The notes below the pieces were generated by a model. The model did no database searches and had not been told where the DNA came from. It was given only the letters and a program-made list of their open reading frames with translations. DNA of 6,634 nucleotides from Nocardia sp. (GTDB taxonomy: Bacteria; Actinomycetota; Actinomycetes; Mycobacteriales; Mycobacteriaceae): contig JABFXT010000892.1 of NCBI GenBank assembly GCA_013361595.1, positions 1 to 6,634 on the forward strand. The letters run 5' to 3'. Of the stretch, positions 1 through 6,227 are shown piece after piece. The position numbers and the translations under genes are program-made. The first letter of the stretch is position 1, and each line of letters opens with the position of its first letter.

Positions 1-322
1 CGACGGCCTCCATCACGAAGAACACGCAGCCCAGGACGTCCAGGTCGTCGCAGGCGGCGACGAGGCGTGGATGCGGTACCGGGCTGCCGGCGAGTGCGGC
101 GAGTAGCCGCGCTTCCCGGCGCATCGTCTCGTCACTGTTACCGCGTTTGTGCAGCGGCGGGCGGCGGAACACGTAGTCGGTGCCGCCGCGGGTGAATCTG
201 GCCAGGATGTTCTGGGTGCCCCCGGTCAGCGGGACGACATCGGTGACGGGCCCGGCGCCGACCTCGTTGCGGTCGAGCCACGACGTCAGTACGGCGACGT
301 CCACCGGGTCCTGATCCCTCAT
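1..322 (-). CDS. APH-fold phosphotransferase, ACAD10/ACAD11/LvaA-type acyl-CoA kinase (N-terminal part)
   Basis: Only the first 107 codons are in the window; the gene continues past position 1. The visible part is the N-lobe of an aminoglycoside-phosphotransferase/choline-kinase-like fold. It has a glycine-rich nucleotide loop LTGGTQNIL (residues 32-40), a strand YVFRRPP (50-56) matching the VLRKKPP-type strand of the ACAD11 kinase domain, an RREARLLAAL helix (68-77) carrying the expected conserved Glu (E70), a VPHP turn (82-85), and LGCVFFVME (97-105) matching the hinge strand. The catalytic HGD and metal-binding motifs should lie outside the window. Family knowledge: these proteins phosphorylate hydroxyacyl-CoAs (LvaA, ACAD10/11) rather than antibiotics. 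The ATG at 322 has GAGGTGG four bases upstream. The gene is divergent from the acyl-CoA synthetase operon and probably shares its control region. The family call is firm; the substrate is inferred from the neighbours. Confidence 0.85.
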   Translation of the reverse strand, partial: MRDQDPVDVAVLTSWLDRNEVGAGPVTDVVPLTGGTQNILARFTRGGTDYVFRRPPLHKRGNSDETMRREARLLAALAGSPVPHPRLVAACDDLDVLGCVFFVMEAV

Positions 323-326
323 CGAT

Positions 327-333
327 CCACCTC
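327..333 (-). promoter_or_regulatory. Ribosome binding site of the kinase gene
   Basis: On the minus strand GAGGTGG lies four bases before the ATG at 322 and supports that start. The divergent synthetase gene has nearly the same arrangement (AGGTGG, four bases, ATG). Confidence 0.7.
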
Positions 334-420
334 GTGTCTTCCCTCTATCTCATGTGACGGCGGGGCCGGCGCGCGAGGCGACCGGGGGCTCCCGATCACG
401 GAGCTTACACATTTCCTACG

Positions 421-436
421 AACCATAATCATAGTT
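421..436. promoter_or_regulatory. Imperfect palindrome, possible operator
   Basis: The 16 bases AACCATAATCATAGTT match their own reverse complement at 12 of 16 positions, with outer arms AAC/GTT and an AT-rich centre. The site overlaps the CATAAT (plus) and TATGAT (minus) -10 candidates, so a dimeric repressor bound here could affect both directions. Part of it, CATAGTT (430-436), recurs as a direct repeat at 453-459. It does not match well the KstR operator pattern I know. The regulator is not in the window, and dyads this short also arise by chance in AT-rich DNA. Confidence 0.35.
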
Positions 437-550
437 TCTTCATATTCCGGCGCATAGTTGTTATCGTTAGCCGCAGACGGGCTCCGCGTGCTTCCTGCCG
501 CGAGCGGTTCGGCACCTCGGGTGCACATCAACAATTCACGCGTTCTCACC

Positions 551-556
551 AGGTGG
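551..556 (+). promoter_or_regulatory. Ribosome binding site of the acyl-CoA synthetase gene
   Basis: AGGTGG lies four bases before the ATG at 561. A second in-frame ATG at 573 has no comparable site upstream, so 561 is preferred. Confidence 0.7.
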
Positions 557-560
557 TGCA

Positions 561-2051
561 ATGGGTATCGAAATGGTTCTGGACATGGCCGCATCGGTCC
601 ATCCGGACAGGCTCGCCATGGGGCGTCGCGAGTCGGGTACGACGTATCAGCAGCTCAGCGACCTGGCCTCCGGCGGGGCCACTGTTCTGGCCGAACACGA
701 TGCCGCGCATCTGGTGTTCGTCGGTGTCAACGGTCCGGTGCTTCCGGTACTGACCTTCGCCTCGGCCCGGGCCGGGATACCGCTGGTCCCGCTGAACTAT
801 CGGCTGGCGACCGACCAACTCCGCGATCTCGTCGGGCAGCTGGAACGGCCACTGATCGTTGCGGATCCGGCATATCGCGACAAACTGGCAGGTGCCGCCC
901 CGGTCGTGTCGACCAGCGACGAGTTCCTCGAGCTGGCACGATCGGCCGAACCCGCGCCGGCCGCGGTCGCACCCGACGATGCCACCGCCATCGTGTTGTT
1001 CACCAGCGGTACCACTTCGGCGCCCAAAGGGGTGTTGCTGCGGCATCAGCATCTGCTGTCCTACCTGCTCAACACCGTCGAATTCGGCTCCGCCGCGGCG
1101 GACGACGCGACCCTGGTCAGTACTCCGCCCTATCACGTGGCCGGAATGGGCGCCGTACTCAGCAATGTGTACGCCGGGCGCCGGATGGTGCACCTACCGG
1201 ATTTCACTCCACAGGCGTGGCTCGAGGTCGTCCGGGGCGAGGGGATCACCAGCGCGATGGTGGTGCCGACCATGCTCGCGCGGGTGGTGGAACATCTGGA
1301 CGGCGCACCCGGGAACACACCTCACCTGCGATCGCTCGCCTACGGCGGGGCGCGAATGCCGCAACCGGTACTCGAGCGCGCTCTCGCGGCCTTCCCCGAG
1401 ACCGGGTTCGTCAACGCCTACGGTCTCACCGAGACCAGTTCGACCATCGCGGTACTGGGTCCCGAGGATCACCGCGCGGCCCTGGCGGATCCTCGGCTGC
1501 GCGGTCGGCTGTCCTCGGTCGGGCGGGTCGTACCGGGGATGGAGGCCCAGATCCGCGCCGAGGACGGCGCCCCGCTGGCCGACGGAGAGATCGGGTTGCT
1601 CTGGGTGCGCGGTGCCCAGGTCAGCGGCGAATACATGGGGAAGGGTTCCGCGCTCGATGCCGACGGCTGGTTCCCCACCCGCGACCGTGCCCGTATCGAC
1701 GACGGCTACCTCTATATCGGCGGACGCGCCGACGACACGATCATCCGCGGTGGGGAGAACATCGCCCCGGCCGAGATCGAAGACGTCCTGGTCCACCACG
1801 CCGATGTGCGTGAAGTGGCCGTCATCGGCATTCCGGACGACGAATGGGGCGAACGGATCTGCGCGGTGATCGTGGCGGCGGGCGGCGAACACGCCGACCC
1901 GTCGACGATCCGCGCCTGGTGCCGGGAGCGCCTGCGCGGTTCGCGGACGCCCGACGAGGTCGTATTCGTGGACGAACTGCCCCGGACCGCCACCGGGAAA
2001 CTGGTCCGCCGCGATCTCGTCGCCCGGGTCACCGCGCCCACCGCCGGCTGA
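561..2051 (+). CDS. AMP-forming acyl-CoA synthetase (FadD/LvaE-like)
   Basis: This 496-residue enzyme of the adenylate-forming (AMP-binding) family should activate a free carboxylic acid to its acyl-CoA via an acyl-AMP. All core motifs are present: the phosphate-binding loop FTSGTTSAPKG (147-157), YGLTETSS (287-294), the ribose-binding Asp in FPTRDRA (D375), the domain hinge and A8 motif GRADDTIIRGGENI (388-401) followed by EIE (405-407), and the catalytic lysine in RTATGK (K480). There is no signal peptide or membrane segment, so it is cytosolic. It is short beside long-chain FadD proteins, which fits a short, medium or cyclic acid substrate, but the sequence does not reveal which. It is the first gene of a five-gene same-strand run and probably supplies the CoA ester used by the rest. 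The thiolase start is 44 bp downstream. Confidence 0.95.
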   Translation: MGIEMVLDMAASVHPDRLAMGRRESGTTYQQLSDLASGGATVLAEHDAAHLVFVGVNGPVLPVLTFASARAGIPLVPLNYRLATDQLRDLVGQLERPLIVADPAYRDKLAGAAPVVSTSDEFLELARSAEPAPAAVAPDDATAIVLFTSGTTSAPKGVLLRHQHLLSYLLNTVEFGSAAADDATLVSTPPYHVAGMGAVLSNVYAGRRMVHLPDFTPQAWLEVVRGEGITSAMVVPTMLARVVEHLDGAPGNTPHLRSLAYGGARMPQPVLERALAAFPETGFVNAYGLTETSSTIAVLGPEDHRAALADPRLRGRLSSVGRVVPGMEAQIRAEDGAPLADGEIGLLWVRGAQVSGEYMGKGSALDADGWFPTRDRARIDDGYLYIGGRADDTIIRGGENIAPAEIEDVLVHHADVREVAVIGIPDDEWGERICAVIVAAGGEHADPSTIRAWCRERLRGSRTPDEVVFVDELPRTATGKLVRRDLVARVTAPTAG

Positions 2052-2084
2052 CCAGTTCTGCTCATCATCAGGTCCGCGTTCTCT

Positions 2085-2090
2085 GGAGGA
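2085..2090 (+). promoter_or_regulatory. Ribosome binding site deciding the thiolase start
   Basis: GGAGGA is five bases before the ATG at 2096. The reading frame is open upstream to 1844 inside the synthetase gene, but thiolase homology begins at 2096, so this site fixes the start. Confidence 0.8.
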
Positions 2091-2095
2091 AAACC

Positions 2096-3274
2096 ATGCG
2101 TAGTGCCGTGCTCGTCGATGTCGTCCGTTCGGCCTCCGGCCGGGGCAAGCCCGGTGGCGCCCTGTCCGCCGTCCACCCCGTCGACCTGCTCGCCGAGGCG
2201 CTGAGTGCGCTGATCGCCCGCAGCGGGATCGATCCCGTCCTGGTCGACGATGTCATCGGCGGTTGTGTGAGCCAGGCCTCCGAGCAGGCCGGGAACATCA
2301 CCCGGTCGGCCGCCCTGGCCGCGGGTCTGCCCGAATCCGTTCCGGCCACCACCGTGACCCGGGCCTGCGGTTCCAGCCAGCAGGCGGTTCATTTCGCGGC
2401 CCAGGGCGTGCTGGCCGGCGCCTACGACGTGGTGATCGCGTGCGGTGTCGAATCCATGAGCCGGGTGCCGATGGGTACCGCGCCGATGGGTGCCGACCTG
2501 GTCGGTGCGCGGCTCGGCCAACGCTATCCAGAGGGTTGGATCGGTCAGGGCGTCGCCGCCGAACTGGTGGCCCGGCGCTACGAGCTGACCCGCGACGATG
2601 TCGACCGATACGCGTTCGAATCGCATCGGCGGGCCGCCGCCGCGGCCGCGGCCGGGCATTTCGATCGCGAGATCGTGCCGGTGCCGGTGCCGGGCGGGGT
2701 ACACGAGACCGACGAGACGATCCGGGCCACCACGACACTGGAGAGTCTGGGCGGGCTGCGCGCTTCCTTCCGTTCCGAGGAGTCGCAGCGGCGTTTCCCG
2801 GACCTCGGCTGGATGATCACCCCCGGCAACTCCTCGCCGCTCACCGATGCCGCCGCCGCGACCCTGATCATGTCGGAGGAGGAGGCCGCGCGGCTCGGGT
2901 TGACGCCGCGGGCCCGCTTCGTGGACTTCGCGGTCGCCGGTGACGACCCGCTGTACATGCTGACCGCGCCGATTCCCGCGACCCGGCAGGTCCTGGACCG
3001 GACCGGCCTGAAACTCGACGAGATCGACGTGTACGAGGTCAACGAGGCGTTCGCGTCGGTCCCGCTGGCGTGGGCGCGGGAATTCGAGGCCGATCCGGCG
3101 CGGCTCAAACACGCGGGTGGCGCGATTTCTCTCGGCCATGCGATCGGCGCGTCCGGGGTGCGGCTGCTGGCCACGATGGTAGGCGAGCTCGAACGGACCG
3201 GCGGACGTTACGGGTTGCAGACCATGTGCGAGCACGGCGGTATGGCGAACGCCCTGATCGTCGAACGGATCTGA
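2096..3274 (+). CDS. Thiolase (acetyl-CoA acyltransferase family)
   Basis: The 392-residue product is a full-length degradative thiolase, which cleaves 3-oxoacyl-CoA with CoA to give acetyl-CoA (or propionyl-CoA) and a shortened acyl-CoA. The nucleophilic cysteine is C91 in [15 protein letters not shown] lies at 316-320, the catalytic histidine is H348 in [14 protein letters not shown], and the second catalytic cysteine is C378 in [11 protein letters not shown]. The N-terminus ([21 protein letters not shown]) is the usual family opening. Two positions are less usual: GHA instead of the common GHP, and CEHGG instead of the common C-x-GGG. All catalytic residues are intact, so it is probably active. 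It sits 44 bp after the synthetase and 44 bp before the HSD10-like dehydrogenase that would make its 3-oxoacyl-CoA substrate. Chain length cannot be read from the sequence. Confidence 0.95.
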   Translation: MRSAVLVDVVRSASGRGKPGGALSAVHPVDLLAEALSALIARSGIDPVLVDDVIGGCVSQASEQAGNITRSAALAAGLPESVPATTVTRACGSSQQAVHFAAQGVLAGAYDVVIACGVESMSRVPMGTAPMGADLVGARLGQRYPEGWIGQGVAAELVARRYELTRDDVDRYAFESHRRAAAAAAAGHFDREIVPVPVPGGVHETDETIRATTTLESLGGLRASFRSEESQRRFPDLGWMITPGNSSPLTDAAAATLIMSEEEAARLGLTPRARFVDFAVAGDDPLYMLTAPIPATRQVLDRTGLKLDEIDVYEVNEAFASVPLAWAREFEADPARLKHAGGAISLGHAIGASGVRLLATMVGELERTGGRYGLQTMCEHGGMANALIVERI

Positions 3275-3279
3275 ACCAG

Positions 3280-3299
3280 CCGGCCGGGAATCCGGCCGG
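3280..3299 (+). repeat. Perfect 8-bp inverted repeat in the thiolase-SDR gap
   Basis: CCGGCCGG, the loop GAAT, then CCGGCCGG again form a strong G+C hairpin starting five bases after the thiolase stop and ending eight bases before the AAAGG ribosome binding site of the next gene. No T-run follows, so it is not a canonical intrinsic terminator. It could be a partial attenuator or an mRNA-processing or stability element inside the operon. Confidence 0.55.
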
Positions 3300-3306
3300 G
3301 CACGAG

Positions 3307-3311
3307 AAAGG
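3307..3311 (+). promoter_or_regulatory. Ribosome binding site supporting the GTG start at 3319
   Basis: AAAGG lies seven bases before GTG at 3319. No ATG is available near the start of homology, and the resulting N-terminus, [12 protein letters not shown], is typical for the family. Confidence 0.65.
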
Positions 3312-3318
3312 CAACAGT

Positions 3319-4080
3319 GTGAACATCAACGGCAAGGTCACCCTCGTCACCGGGGGTGCGTCCGGGCTGGGGCTCGCCACCGCGCGCAGGCTCCTCGACG
3401 AGGGCGCCAAAGTGGTACTGCTCGATCTGCCGTCCTCCGCCGGCGCGGCCGTGGCCGCCGAACTCGGCGAGAACGCGCTGTTCACTCCGGCGGATATCAC
3501 CGACGAGTCCGCGGTGGCGGCGGCCCTCGACGCGGCCGCGGAGTTCGGCGAACTGCGCGCGGTCGTCAGTTGTGCGGGTACGGGCCGCTCGTTGCGGGTG
3601 GTCGGGCGGCAGGGTGTTTTCCCGCTCGAGGTGTTCACCCGGGTCGTGACGATCAACCTGATCGGTACCTTCAATATCGTGCGCTTGGCCGCCGAGCGGA
3701 TGTCGCGGCTCGAACTCGACGGTGAGGAACGCGGTGTCATCGTGACGACCGCGTCGGTCGCCGCTTTCGAAGGACAGATCGGGCAGGCCGCCTATGCCGC
3801 GTCGAAAGCGGGTGTGGCCGGAATGACCCTGCCGCTGGCCCGGGATCTGGCCTCGCTGGCCATCCGGGTCGTCTCCATCGCCCCCGGCCTGTTCGACACC
3901 CCGCTGCTCGCCGGTTTGAACGACGAGGCCAAGGCGTCGCTCGGTGCGCAGACACCGCATCCGAGCCGGCTGGGCGATCCCGCGGAATTCGGTTCGCTGG
4001 CGGCGCACATCCTGTCCAATTCGATGATCAACGGTGAGGTCGTCCGGCTCGACGGTGCCATCCGGATGGCACCGCGCTGA
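3319..4080 (+). CDS. HSD17B10-like short-chain dehydrogenase (type II 3-hydroxyacyl-CoA dehydrogenase)
   Basis: The 253-residue classical SDR resembles human 17beta-HSD type 10 (mitochondrial 3-hydroxyacyl-CoA dehydrogenase II) along its whole length, as judged from memory of that protein. Shared blocks include [15 protein letters not shown] (11-25), LLDLP (34-38), [13 protein letters not shown] (146-159), [28 protein letters not shown] and the C-terminal [14 protein letters not shown]36 after the second strand indicates NAD specificity. The catalytic set is S146, Y159 and K163. The NNAG motif appears as SCAG (84-87), like the NCAG of HSD10. The expected reaction is oxidation of 3-hydroxyacyl-CoA to 3-oxoacyl-CoA, including 2-methyl-branched substrates, feeding the upstream thiolase. 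Translation starts at GTG. The stop codon shares one base with an unused ATG of the next gene. Confidence 0.92.
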   Translation: MNINGKVTLVTGGASGLGLATARRLLDEGAKVVLLDLPSSAGAAVAAELGENALFTPADITDESAVAAALDAAAEFGELRAVVSCAGTGRSLRVVGRQGVFPLEVFTRVVTINLIGTFNIVRLAAERMSRLELDGEERGVIVTTASVAAFEGQIGQAAYAASKAGVAGMTLPLARDLASLAIRVVSIAPGLFDTPLLAGLNDEAKASLGAQTPHPSRLGDPAEFGSLAAHILSNSMINGEVVRLDGAIRMAPR

Positions 4081-4089
4081 TGACCCGGC

Positions 4090-4096
4090 AAGGAGG
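4090..4096 (+). promoter_or_regulatory. Strong ribosome binding site deciding the second SDR start
   Basis: AAGGAGG, the best Shine-Dalgarno in the window, lies seven bases before ATG 4104. An in-frame ATG at 4080 overlapping the previous stop (ATGA) would add eight residues but leaves this site inside the gene, so 4104 is preferred. Confidence 0.8.
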
Positions 4097-4103
4097 CAAT
4101 GCG

Positions 4104-4868
4104 ATGACCGATACGGCACTTCCCCTGGCGGGCAAGGTCGCCCTCGTCACCGGCGGGAGCCGCGGTCTCGGCCGCGAAATGGTGCTCGCGTTCGCGGCGG
4201 CGGGTGCCGATACCGTCGTCGTCAGCCGCAAGATCGACAGCTGCGCGCAACTGGCCGCCGAGGTCACCGCGGCCACCGGACGGCGGTCGCTGCCGGTCGC
4301 CTGCCACGTCGGGGACTGGGATGCCCAGCAGCGGCTGGTCGATCGTGTATACGAGGAATTCGGCCGGGTCGATGTCCTGGTCAACAACGCCGGGATGTCA
4401 CCGTTGTACGCGAGCCTCGAGGAGATCTCCGAGGCGTTGTTCGACAAGGTCTTCGACGTCAATCTCAAGGGCGCCTTCCGGCTCACCACTCTCATCGCAC
4501 CGCGGATGGCCGCGGGGGCGGGCGGATCGATCATCAATATCAGTTCGATCGCCGCCGAGCGGCCGACCCCGGGCGATCTGCCGTACGCCGCGGCCAAGGC
4601 CGGGCTCAATATCCTGACCAAGGGATTCGCCCAGGCCTACGGCCCGAAGGTACGCGTGAACGCCATCATGGCCGGTCCGTTCCTCACCGATATCAGCAAG
4701 GCATGGGATATGGACGTGGTCGGCGAGAAGCTGAAGGAACTGCCGCTGGGCCGGGCCGGTGAGCCCGCGGAGATCGTCGGCGCCGCACTGTATCTCGCGG
4801 GTTCGGGCGCGGCCTATACGTCCGGCGCGATCATCCCGGTCGACGGCGGCCGCACGGCGATGCGCTGA
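4104..4868 (+). CDS. Short-chain dehydrogenase/reductase, NADP-type (candidate oxoacyl-CoA reductase)
   Basis: A 254-residue classical SDR. The cofactor motif is TGGSRGLG (16-23). The second strand ends VVVSRK (38-43), where basic R42/K43 replace the acidic residue of NAD enzymes and point to NADP(H). Intact NNAG lies at 94-97, and the catalytic residues are S148, Y161 and K165. The C-terminus GAIIPVDGGRTAMR is usual for FabG-like reductases. It differs clearly from the HSD10-like SDR just upstream, so it is not a recent duplicate. Family alone gives only oxidoreductase. In context an NADPH enzyme would fit reducing a ketone of the acyl-CoA, as LvaD is reported to do for levulinyl-CoA, before phosphorylation by the divergent kinase. 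That assignment is an inference; a general 3-oxoacyl reductase or alcohol dehydrogenase is equally possible from sequence alone. Confidence 0.92.
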   Translation: MTDTALPLAGKVALVTGGSRGLGREMVLAFAAAGADTVVVSRKIDSCAQLAAEVTAATGRRSLPVACHVGDWDAQQRLVDRVYEEFGRVDVLVNNAGMSPLYASLEEISEALFDKVFDVNLKGAFRLTTLIAPRMAAGAGGSIINISSIAAERPTPGDLPYAAAKAGLNILTKGFAQAYGPKVRVNAIMAGPFLTDISKAWDMDVVGEKLKELPLGRAGEPAEIVGAALYLAGSGAAYTSGAIIPVDGGRTAMR

Positions 4869-4884
4869 ACCCCGCGACCCGGGA

Positions 4885-4897
4885 CCTTTCAGAAAGG
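4885..4897 (+). repeat. Short inverted repeat over the ACAD ribosome binding site
   Basis: CCTTT-CAG-AAAGG forms a five-pair hairpin whose right arm is part of the AAAGGAAG ribosome binding region. It could mildly limit translation of the ACAD. It is short and may be chance. Confidence 0.3.
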
Positions 4898-4900
4898 AAG
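4896..4900 (+). promoter_or_regulatory. Ribosome binding site deciding the ACAD start
   Basis: GGAAG lies six bases before ATG 4907. An in-frame TTG at 4901 directly abuts this site with no spacing, so it is unlikely to be the start. Confidence 0.7.
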
Positions 4901-4906
4901 TTGGAT

Positions 4907-6208
4907 ATGAGCTGGGGATTCGAGACCGACCCCGAGTATCAGGAGGTGCTCGACTGGGCCGACGAATTCGTCACCCGGGAGGTCGAGCCGATCGACCAGG
5001 TCATCACACACGCCTGGGATCTGCGGGATCCGCTGCGACAGAAACTGATCCCGCCGCTGCAGGATCAGGTCCGGGCGAAGGGGTTGTGGGCGACCCATCT
5101 CGGACCCGAACTCGGCGGCCAGGGCTACGGTCAGCTGAAGCTGGCGCTGCTCAACGAGATCGTCGGCCGCACCCATTCGGGTCCGATCGTCTTCGGGTGC
5201 CAGGCGCCCGATTCCGGGAACACCGAGATCCTCGCGCACTACGGCACGCCGGAACTCAAGGAGCGGTACCTGCGGCCGCTGATCGAGAACGAGATCGTGT
5301 CCTGCTATGCGATGACCGAACCGCAGGGCGGCTCGAATCCGGTCGAGTTCGAGACGACCGCCGTTCTCGACGGCGACGAATGGGTGATCAACGGCGAGAA
5401 GTGGTTCGGTTCGAACGCGCGTTTCGCCTCGTTCTACATCATCATGGCCGTAACGGATCCGGACGCGGAACCGCATCGCCGGCTCTCGCAGTTCATCGTC
5501 CCGGCCGAGACACCGGGGGTGGAGATCGTCCGCAACACCGGTGTCTGGGGACACGACTACGAGGTCGGTACCCACGCCTACACCCGGTGGACCGATGTCC
5601 GTATTCCCCGGGATCACATCCTCGGCGGGGTCGGGCAGGGCTTCGAGGTCGCACAGACCCGGCTGGGCGGCGGCCGGATCCACCACGCCATGCGCACCGT
5701 CGGCTTGGTGCGGCGCTCGCTGGACATGATGCTCGAACGTGCGGTCTCGCGGACCACCCGCGGCAGCCGGCTCGGCGATAAACAGCTGGTGCAGGAGATG
5801 ATCGCCGATTCGTGGTTGCAGGTGGAGCAGTTCCGGTTGCTGGTGCTGCGCACCGCGTGGCGGATCGACCGGGAGAACGACTATCGCAAGGTCATCAAGG
5901 ATATCGCGGCGGTGAAGGCCGCGATGCCCAAGGTGCTGCTCGACGTGACCTCGCGTGCCGTCCAGTTGCACGGTTCACTGGGCGTATCCAAGGAACTCCC
6001 ACTGGGCAAATGGCTTTTCGAGGCCTACCACATGGGCCTCGCCGACGGTGCGACCGAGGTCCACAAGATCGGTTTGGCGCGGCAGCTGCTCCGGGACGCC
6101 GCGCCGCACGAGGGTCTGTTCCCCAGCTACCACCTACCCGCCCTGCACGAGCAGGCGCGGGCGAAGTTCGCGGCCGAGCTGAGCGAAGTACAGCCCGGCC
6201 GCGACTGA
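4907..6208 (+). CDS. ACAD10/ACAD11-like acyl-CoA dehydrogenase (LvaC-type candidate)
   Basis: A 433-residue FAD-dependent acyl-CoA dehydrogenase family protein, about the usual length. It has the flavin/substrate motif CYAMTEPQGGSN (residues 133-144), WVINGEKWF (159-167), the GGGRIHHAMRTVG block (254-266) that resembles the GRIHHCMRTVG of ACAD10/11, and QLHGSLG (353-359). At the catalytic-base region it reads LADGATEVH (378-386), like the LADGPDEVH of ACAD11, so D380 takes the place of the Glu of MCAD-type enzymes. Family knowledge: ACAD10/11, and LvaC in Pseudomonas, act with an APH-fold kinase on 4-phospho-acyl-CoA to give 3-hydroxy- or enoyl-CoA. Here the matching kinase module is the divergent gene at the left end. 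It is the last gene of the operon, 38 bp after the second SDR. A plain alpha,beta-dehydrogenation role remains possible. Confidence 0.93.
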   Translation: MSWGFETDPEYQEVLDWADEFVTREVEPIDQVITHAWDLRDPLRQKLIPPLQDQVRAKGLWATHLGPELGGQGYGQLKLALLNEIVGRTHSGPIVFGCQAPDSGNTEILAHYGTPELKERYLRPLIENEIVSCYAMTEPQGGSNPVEFETTAVLDGDEWVINGEKWFGSNARFASFYIIMAVTDPDAEPHRRLSQFIVPAETPGVEIVRNTGVWGHDYEVGTHAYTRWTDVRIPRDHILGGVGQGFEVAQTRLGGGRIHHAMRTVGLVRRSLDMMLERAVSRTTRGSRLGDKQLVQEMIADSWLQVEQFRLLVLRTAWRIDRENDYRKVIKDIAAVKAAMPKVLLDVTSRAVQLHGSLGVSKELPLGKWLFEAYHMGLADGATEVHKIGLARQLLRDAAPHEGLFPSYHLPALHEQARAKFAAELSEVQPGRD

Positions 6209-6227
6209 ATCAGCCGTCCCGGCTGAT
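6209..6227. terminator. Hairpin at the convergent gene junction, possible bidirectional terminator
   Basis: ATCAGCCG-TCC-CGGCTGAT is a perfect 8-bp stem with a 3-base loop. It begins one base after the ACAD stop and overlaps the stop codon (6210-6212) of the minus-strand gene. No T-run follows on either strand, so it would be a U-tail-less terminator of the kind proposed in actinobacteria, or an mRNA 3'-end stabiliser. Confidence 0.45.

Larger units (their letters stand above)
323..560. promoter_or_regulatory. Divergent intergenic control region with AT-rich core
   Basis: This 238-bp gap separates the start codons of the kinase (minus) and synthetase (plus) genes, so it should hold promoters for both. 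Most of it is G+C-rich, but about 404-470 is markedly AT-rich compared with the rest of the window, as expected for promoter or operator DNA. Candidate -10 hexamers are CATAAT at 424-429 and TATCGT at 462-467 on plus, and TATGAT at 428-433 on minus. No convincing TTGACA-like -35 element was found at the right spacing for any of them. A small perfect dyad, GCACC-TCG-GGTGC, lies at 512-524 in the likely 5' leader of the synthetase gene. No credible small gene was seen here; open frames crossing it have shadow-type composition. Confidence 0.6.

Noticed and set aside
1..322. Aminoglycoside resistance gene
   Set aside because: The motifs and acyl-CoA neighbours match the ACAD10/11/LvaA-type branch of the APH fold, not drug-modifying enzymes.
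149..457. Small plus-strand frame (102 codons) across the kinase start and intergenic region
   Set aside because: It is antisense to the kinase N-lobe, has no ribosome binding site and ends in the AT-rich promoter patch; no sign of a real protein.
319..594. Small minus-strand frame (91 codons) across the intergenic region
   Set aside because: It starts inside the synthetase gene, runs through the promoter patch and has no domain or ribosome binding site.
458..1813. Long plus-strand frame (451 codons) overlapping the acyl-CoA synthetase
   Set aside because: Its translation is Arg/Gly-rich with no motif, it has no ribosome binding site, and it lies over a complete adenylate-forming enzyme in another frame; this is a G+C-driven shadow.
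1844..2095. Upstream extension of the thiolase to an ATG at 1844
   Set aside because: It would overlap the synthetase by about 200 bp; the added residues are low-complexity, while 2096 has GGAGGA at correct spacing and begins the thiolase fold.
1712..3235. 507-codon minus-strand open frame spanning the end of the synthetase and the thiolase
   Set aside because: It crosses two well-supported genes, its composition is His/Arg/Gly-biased and it shows no recognisable domain; a shadow of G+C-rich codons on the opposite strand.
3070..3318. Upstream extension of the HSD10-like SDR into the thiolase gene
   Set aside because: Residues before the GTG at 3319 are an Arg/Gly-rich out-of-frame reading of the thiolase; the SDR fold starts at [12 protein letters not shown].
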